Below, one piece after another: positions 58,076 to 64,000 of a DNA stretch of 64,000 nucleotides. Below the pieces are notes generated by a model. It ran no database searches. It saw only the letters and a list, made by a program, of their open reading frames with translations, and was not told where the DNA came from. A program made the position numbers and the translations under genes. This DNA comes from Datura wrightii (taxonomy: Eukaryota; Streptophyta; Magnoliopsida; Solanales; Solanaceae): positions 39,455,001 to 39,519,000 of the forward strand of contig JASDFA010000019.1 in NCBI GenBank assembly GCA_035772735.1. Reading direction: 5' to 3'. Within the stretch, counting starts at the first letter, position 1. Every line of letters starts with the position of its first letter.

Positions 58076-60651
58076 TGTTATACCCCGTAACGTTCCTGAC
58101 ACCTAGATGGCCTATTCGCACGTTGGTTATGCATATTTGAAAGCCATACGTGCTAAAGAAAGGCGTGGGAAAAGATCTGACGAAGTAACCTGTCGAACCA
58201 TCGTGGAAGGAGCCGGGGCAGAGCCCCTCCGTGATGGCAACGTGTCACGGAGATGGGGCCTCCGCGTTGGCTTCGTGACACGTTGGGCCTGTCCAGGCCC
58301 AAGTATATAAAGCCCCACTTCGGTTTTAATCTCACTTTTCCACCAAATAATTTCCAGAACTCGTGAGGTACCAGAGAGAAACGAAGAGGGTTGGTATTAT
58401 AATCGTCGATTACGCTGCCAAACATAGTCTAAACTTAAATTAACTCCAGATACCGAGGTATTTAGCAGCAGGGAGCATTCCTACGGATTTTATTTCGCGA
58501 AATACAGCCGACGAATCGTCGAGCGACCGGACTAAGGTAAGTAGAATTGCTCCAAACTAGTGTTTATGTGTTCCTAGCTGTGAAGTGAATACTTCTCCCT
58601 TCTGGACTTCTGGAAGATAGCAAGTTTTCAACCGTCTTTCGATAAGCCTAAGTTTAGGCTATAATTATATCGAAAGTGATGTCGTCCTTCAGAATAAAGT
58701 TGTATTTAGTATTGATTGATATATATATGAATGCAGCTGGGAGAAATAGCTGGAATACTGACCAAGCTACGCCAGTTAGTCGGGAAATCAGTAGCGAAGG
58801 TATGTAAAGCTAGTTTCCTCGGCAAGTTAGTAGTCTCGGTATAGTAGAGTGGTTTAAAGGCCAGTAGAATATTCAGAAGTCGTGTGTTATGTTTAGTATG
58901 AATATTAGTACGACATTGGAAGCATCATGTTATGAATAGAGTGAAACCTGCTAGCATGATATAGATTTTAATACAAAGTGTTAGGAACTGTACAACATGC
59001 CAGTATGTGATTTAGTAAAGTATGTTAGGATATTATCGTATTCAGTTGAAACTTAGTAAAACAATATAAGTATCTGTAAGGTATCTCAGAAGTAGAATGA
59101 TAGATCAAAATGAAGTTTAGAAAGCATGTTAGAAATAATAACTCATGTTACTATAGAAACTCAGTTATACAGTATGATTTCCAGCAGAAAAACTATATCT
59201 TATTCAACATTAGACTCAGCACAGTGTGACAAAAGATTATATATATATAAATACCATCATCAGGCTCAGCATATATTAAATACATACATATCACTATCAC
59301 TAGTTTAACATACAGTATGTACAGATACATTATTATCACTAGCTTCAGCATGTGGTATATGCAGATAGTATTACTAGTTGAGACCACTGTATTGTCTTGG
59401 GGTTGGATTACCTAGCATCCACGACCACCCCAGGGTTAATAGTTGTATCGACTCATCCGTCAGAGGGCGAGGATACGTCGCTCTACAGAGTGGCATGCCG
59501 TCCCACAGGGGACGAAGATGGGATGCCAATTTCTCCATATTGTGCCTTGGTCGGCCCTTATACACCCCCGTCGAGCGGGTACGCCCGAGGTGTTGACTCA
59601 GGAGTCCTTCGGACTCAAGTACAGTTATAGTCAGGGGCTCAGCGAGCCCAAGTGCATACCTAGGGGATCGACATGATGCTTATAGTTATTATAGGAGATG
59701 GGACGACCAGGGTAGGGGTATAGATTGCGTGTTGATTGTACCTCCCGGCTTATGGGGGCAGGGTCAGGTTTGTGTGTGCCATGCTATGTTATATTTTGTT
59801 ATGCCATGTTACACTAGATACGAGTAGATCGACAATAGAGCGATACATTTCCAGGTATGACTCCTACTCCTTCCAACATAGTTGAGAGTAGGCATAGCTT
59901 TACATTTTCAGTTAGTTAGTCTATTCCTTCCTATTTCAGTTCCATTAGTTGTATTGTTGTTTTCAGATATTTCTTTCAGTTGTTGTTTTACATACTTAGT
60001 ACCAGCGGTACTGACGCCCGTTTGGGGCGCTGCATTACTTGCCTGCAGGTACTCATAGACGAGGGGCCGATACCTCGTGATTCCAGTCAGCTCACAGGGT
60101 CATCAGCTCCAGTCATCTGGAGCTAGATAGCTAGAGGTTTATCCCTTTTATTTTGTTGTACAACATGGGTAGGCCGGGCCCCTGTCCCGACCATCTTATC
60201 AGTATTCCTAGAGGCTTGCAGTCTATATATATTTCCCTGTGGTCAGTTGAGCCGGTCGTGGGAGGCCGTGCAGTTTGTTATAGCTGTTTAGCATTTCAGT
60301 TTATGTTGGCCGTGTGAGGCCTTATCCAGTCAGTAGTGGTGACATTGCCGGTCACGTAGTTATCCAGCATTTTATTATTGAGTTACAGATAACTAGACAA
60401 CATGGTGGCTTTGTCGGCCCGCATAGGTTTCCCCCTTGTAAGTATGTTTCTGTTTAGCTGAAGTTTCATACAGGTGGCTATAGGCCTAGTCGGCTGGAGG
60501 CTGTAGTTACAGCCGTTATATAGCCTGTTGTTTCCCTGAATCTTGGTTAGAGCCAGCCAGGCACCAGATGTGCTTAGGCTCAACAGTCTAGCAGTTCAGG
60601 TCCTAGTAGGGCACCAGGTGCCAGTCATACCCCCCAAGGCGGGGTTTGACA
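58076..60651 (+). mobile_element. Solo LTR D (chromovirus type)
   Basis: The 2576-bp segment starts TGTTATACCCCG and ends GGTTTGACA. It is flanked by perfect 5-bp duplications GTACT (58071-58075 and 60652-60656). The element A 3' LTR has the uninterrupted site GTACTGAGCACATAC at about 62926-62940, direct proof of an insertion. No coding sequence. It probably arose by LTR-LTR recombination. Confidence 0.95.
58190..58310 (+). promoter_or_regulatory. LTR D promoter: CGTGTCACGG hairpin and TATA box
   Basis: CCCCTCCGTGATGGC, then arms CGTGTCACGGAG (58241-58252) and CTTCGTGACACG (58271-58282), then GGGCCTGTCCAGGCCC (a further palindrome) and TATATAA at 58304-58310. The arms and loop resemble the hairpin in the Athila-like LTRs over about 45 bp. 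Confidence 0.6.
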
Positions 60652-60656
60652 GTACT

Positions 60657-61062
60657 GACCGCATACTTTCTATGTTGTATCGTTTCATGATACAGGACCC
60701 GGATCACAGACTCACCCTCCTCAGTAGCTCCTCAAAGTTCTCTATCAACTTATTTGGCGAGTCCTCATGTACTAAGGGCCATATGTTCAGACTCAATGCT
60801 TTTCTTTCAATTTCAGAATGTTTGGGTTAGTTGGGGAGTTGTCCCATCAACCCGTCTTTTAGACTACAAGTTGTATTCAACCGTCATATATGGATTATGT
60901 ATTGTCCTTTCTTCGTATTTGTGACATGTTTACATTTTCTTATGTTAATTATCCTGCTTATGTGATTGAATTAGATGTACGCTCATGCCATGGGTTGACT
61001 TGGGGTCTCTCGGGGCTTCTTGTCCTGTGCCTACGATCCGGGTGGATGTTCGGGTTGTGACA
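60657..61062 (+). repeat. Element A 5' LTR, second part
   Basis: Continues the LTR after the solo LTR D insertion and matches 62931-63350. It ends GGGTTGTGACA. Confidence 0.9.
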
Positions 61063-61080
61063 AACTTGGTATCAGAGCCA
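61063..61080 (+). other. Primer binding site (initiator Met tRNA type)
   Basis: AACTTGGTATCAGAGCCA directly follows the LTR end. TGGTATCAGAGC is the standard chromovirus/copia primer site complementary to initiator tRNA-Met. Confidence 0.93.
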
Positions 61081-61270
61081 TAGGTTTTGAAGTGTCCTAG
61101 GGTGTCTGAAAGCCATGTTAGGTAGAGTCTTTTTCTTGGGTGTGAAGCGCGCCACACTTATGAAGAAGGGGCTACGAGAAGTTTAGAAAATGTTCCCTTC
61201 TTTCATGATCTATGTCGTGCCATGAAAGTCCTTTACTCCTTTAATTCATGCTACTCACGTTTGCAGAGTC

Positions 61271-61426
61271 ATGCCTCCACGCCGAGTGAACACAAAAATA
61301 AATGGTAACGGTAATGATCATGAGGGTGCCAATGGCGAGGAGCATCAACCAGCCCCACCCGTTAACGAGGAGCACGCACCAGAGCCAGCTGCCCACGCTG
61401 AGTTTAGGGCAACGATTCCAGCGTAG
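61271..61426 (+). pseudogene. Element A gag, first ~50 codons
   Basis: ATG at 61271 begins MPPRRVNTK, a typical chromovirus gag start, followed by an Asn/Glu/Pro-rich low-complexity stretch. At about 61415 the sequence changes into LTR sequence and a TAG follows at 61424. The rest of gag and all of pol are deleted. Confidence 0.85.
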
Positions 61427-63350
61427 ATGACGGATCGAGACCACGAGTTGTGGTGAGGCCCATGGTAAGCAGGCCGAGATTTTTGTGATGAGAAAACAAC
61501 GGACGATGTAATAGATCGTTGTTTTAGAGAACGAGCCGTCCCGTCTATCCGTTGGTTAGTTTCGGAAGTAAGATTCAGCAATGCAAACCAAGAGCGACAG
61601 AATGGGTCGTCGTTAGCTCTAATGACCCATTGGTTCAGTTCGTGAGTTCAATCCGGCCAGTTTTTAGGGTAAATTCATTAAGGGCATTTTTGACTTTCCC
61701 ATGCTATGAGACCCTAAACTACGTCGTTTTAGCTTATGAAAGGTGGGTTTTTAGGGGGATAATTTATTTTAAGTCCCCATTCATGCATGCAAGAACATAG
61801 AGAGGTAATCTAAGGTGATTCAAGGCTCTTCTCTTCAATTCTTCCAATTTTCTTCTTGGGCAATTAAGGAAATTTAAGAACCAGTTATTCTCAGGTATGT
61901 AAGGCTATCAATAGGTGTTTCCTTCCTCACCCATGCCAATTCTCTACGATTTTATGAAAATTCTATCAAAAGCTTATGAGGTTTTGAAGAAGATTTACAT
62001 AAAAGTCTAATGATTTGATAATGGGTTTTGTGATTTTAGATTCTCATCATAATCTATGGGTTTTAATCAGTTTTTGTTATATAAATCAATTATAATTTTA
62101 TCAATTTTGATTTCTTTGAAATTAAGCCTAATTATGCATGACCCATGATGAATCGAGTTACGATCTTCACTTCAATTGTGGTTATTTACGAGCCTAACAT
62201 GATTTATGATTTAAATTATGGATTTAATCAATTACCCATCACGATTTCATGAATTTCAAGCTAGGTGCATGATCTACAAGTATATATGAACCTTATGACT
62301 TATGAATTGTGTTTTGGCCAACTCACGGGCCTCGTTTCATGGCTAGTTCACGTATGTACAAGTATGTTTATAATTATCATGATTTAACTAGCCCATGAAT
62401 CTATGAGTGTTATACTATGAGCACTATATATGTTTTGGGAGTAGTATCGAACACCGAGTAGGTTCGGGGCCTAGGTTCTACCCCGAACCTCATAAAGTAT
62501 GTGTCATCTTAGGTATGTTGGGACCTCCTATGTGACTGTCCCTGGCCCAAATGGCCCTCTTCATGGTGATATCACACTTTCATTGTTCTACCCTTAGCAA
62601 GGTACGGACACCCTCTCGTCTAGGGTTACAAGTCGGGCTTCATGTGTGCTTATATGGGGTATGTCGATTAAGAGAATCTCCCAGTATTCCTCATGATTTA
62701 TACATGTTTATGGTTATGTATATTGGCTCAAGTCATGTTCAATAAAGCTTTTCTCTTATGATTATGAGTATGTTTGCATTACGAATATTTTGAAAACCTT
62801 GAGCCTTATGTTATGTTATGATGTCCATGATATGAACATGATGTCCTACTTTTATGATCATTTATGAGTTTTATATGTTTTAAAGGTCCGTTTTACTTAC
62901 CTTGCATACTCAGTACATTCCATGTACTGAGCACATACTTTCCATGCTGTATCATTTCATGATACAGGACCTGGCTCACAGGCTCACCCTCCTCAGTACC
63001 TCCTCAGAGTTCGCTATCAGCTTAGTTGGTGAGTCCTCATGTTCCGAGGGACATATGTTCAGACTCTACACTTTTCTTTTGGTTTCAGAATTGTTGGGTT
63101 AGTTGGAGTTGTCCCATCAACCCGTCTTTCATGATTAGAGGCTTTTCAGACTACAAGTTGTATTCAGCTATGATGTGTGAATTATGTATTGTCCTTTCTC
63201 TATATTTATGACATGTTTATGTTTTCTTATGTTAAGTCTTCCAATTATGTGATTGAATTAGATGTACTCTCATGCCATGGGTTGACTTGGTGTCTCTCGG
63301 GGGTTCCTTGTCCCGTGTCTATGATCCGCGTGTATGTTCTGGTCGTGACA
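61415..63350 (+). repeat. Element A 3' LTR, first ~300 bp missing
   Basis: It aligns to 56581-58075 plus 60657-61062. It carries an extra ~30 bp (GGGGGATAATTTATTTTAAG region near 61755) absent from the 5' LTR and lacks solo LTR D. The junction with gag shares ATTCCAG/TTTCCAG-like microhomology. Confidence 0.88.
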
Positions 63351-64000
63351 ACTGAGCAGTTTTGTAGGGAACACCTCTAAAAGCTGACAAACTACTGGGA
63401 TCAACTCTATGGAAGGACCCTCAAAAATAGTAGCCCGAATATGCGCTAGATACGCTGAACAACTCCGCTCTATCAACTTACGAGCACGAATATAGGAAAT
63501 GAGTTTCTTAGGAGCAGGGCTACAGTTTCCCTTCCACTCTAACCTAGGGAACCCTGGGCGTGATATAGTGACGGTCTTAGCATGGAAATCTAGAATGGCA
63601 TGGTAAGGGGATAACCAACTCATTTCCAGAATCACATCAAAATCAATCATGTCCAAGATCACTGAGTCTACCAGAGTGTCAAACCCCATGAAATCAACAA
63701 TACAACCCCGAACAACCCTATCCACCACCACAGAATCCCTAAAAGGAGTAGACATATGGATAGGAATATCAAGCACATCATAAAAAAGGTCTAATCCCAA
63801 TGCAAAATAAGCAGATAGATTTGAAAATGTAGAATCCGGATCAAACAATGCAATAGCCATTTTTTCGGACACGAAGATAGTACCTGTAATAACAGCATAT
63901 GAAGGCTCTGCCTCAGACCTACTAGGAAAAGCACAAAAGTGGGCCTGGTTACCTACCTGCGAACCGCCATGGTTGGGTTGTGCCACCCCTCTACCTGACT
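63351..64000 (-). pseudogene. Element B gag end and protease (RVP_2), partial
   Basis: Minus strand. An open frame from 63986 reads MAIALFDPDSTFSNLSAYFA (protease active-site region; the Gly of the DSG/DPG motif is Asp), then MIDFDVILEMSWLSPYHAIL, then VCQLLEVFPTK, just before the RT. It stops being element B at 63350. The N-terminal gag lies beyond the window edge. Confidence 0.88.

Larger units (their letters stand above)
56274..63350 (+). mobile_element. Gypsy element A: 5' LTR, gag start and 3' LTR only, inserted in element B
   Basis: The 5' LTR begins TGTAATACCCC at 56274 and ends GTTGTGACA at 61062 (solo LTR D inside it). A primer site, about 50 codons of gag and a 3' LTR lacking its first ~300 bp follow, ending GGTCGTGACA at 63350. 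Flanks GCCGA and ACTGA differ by two transitions, compatible with a decayed 5-bp duplication. Nearly all coding sequence is deleted. Confidence 0.85.
51120..64000 (-). mobile_element. Chromodomain gypsy element B (minus), 3' LTR to protease, split by element A
   Basis: On the minus strand: gag/protease end (64000-63351), then, beyond the inserted element A, RT (56273 down), RNase H, integrase, chromodomain (to 53397) and LTR (53356-51120). The 5' part is outside the window. The pol frame is fairly well kept compared with element C. Confidence 0.88.

Overview
The window looks like plant nuclear DNA, most likely Solanaceae (inference). It is packed with Ty1/copia, chromodomain Ty3/gypsy and Athila-type LTR retrotransposons, plant L1-type LINEs with an RNase H tail, hAT elements and Helitron-like repeats. 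Almost every coding frame carries stops or frameshifts. The only recognisable host gene is a universal-stress-protein gene on the minus strand (38.8-39.5 kb), and I cannot find its last exon. There are no bacterial, phage or CRISPR features.

Layout. 1-2895: 3' two-thirds of a decayed copia element ending in its 3' LTR. 2896-3704: LINE reverse transcriptase scrap. 3705-33.2 kb: a decayed chromodomain gypsy (element C). Its 5' LTR is split into three pieces (3705-4685, 20986-21776, 28302-29156) by two LINEs. The first LINE (minus, 4686-20970) is itself split by a solo LTR (5368-6921) and by a complete two-LTR Athila-like element (8180-18141). The second LINE (plus) fills 21788-28290. Target-site duplications (TSDs) support each of these four insertions. 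The Athila-like element has near-identical LTRs, a tRNA-Asp primer site, gag plus protease and a long extra ORF, but no reverse transcriptase or integrase. 33.2-34.3 kb: organelle-derived DNA with most of plastid atpE. 34503-38209: hAT element with a dead transposase and an 8-bp TSD. 38815-39512: stress-protein gene. 40.1-45.07 kb: two diverged head-to-tail copies of an AT-rich Helitron-like repeat. 47110-49295: 5'-truncated LINE with TSD. 49355-50862: three nested MITE-like elements. 51120-64000: minus-strand chromodomain gypsy (element B), with 3' LTR, pol and part of gag/protease. Its pol is split by a plus-strand gypsy derivative (element A, 56274-63350), whose 5' LTR is in turn split by solo LTR D (58076-60651, perfect 5-bp TSD).

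The most unusual signal is in the LTR promoters. Several gypsy LTRs carry, just upstream of the TATA box, clusters of short GC-rich inverted repeats, each family with its own 'word'. One hairpin (CGTGTCACGGAGGC, 14-nt loop, GCCTCCGTGACACG) occurs in both Athila-type LTRs, again inside that element upstream of its extra ORF, and in diverged form in the unrelated chromovirus solo LTR D. This looks like a mobile or convergent promoter cassette.
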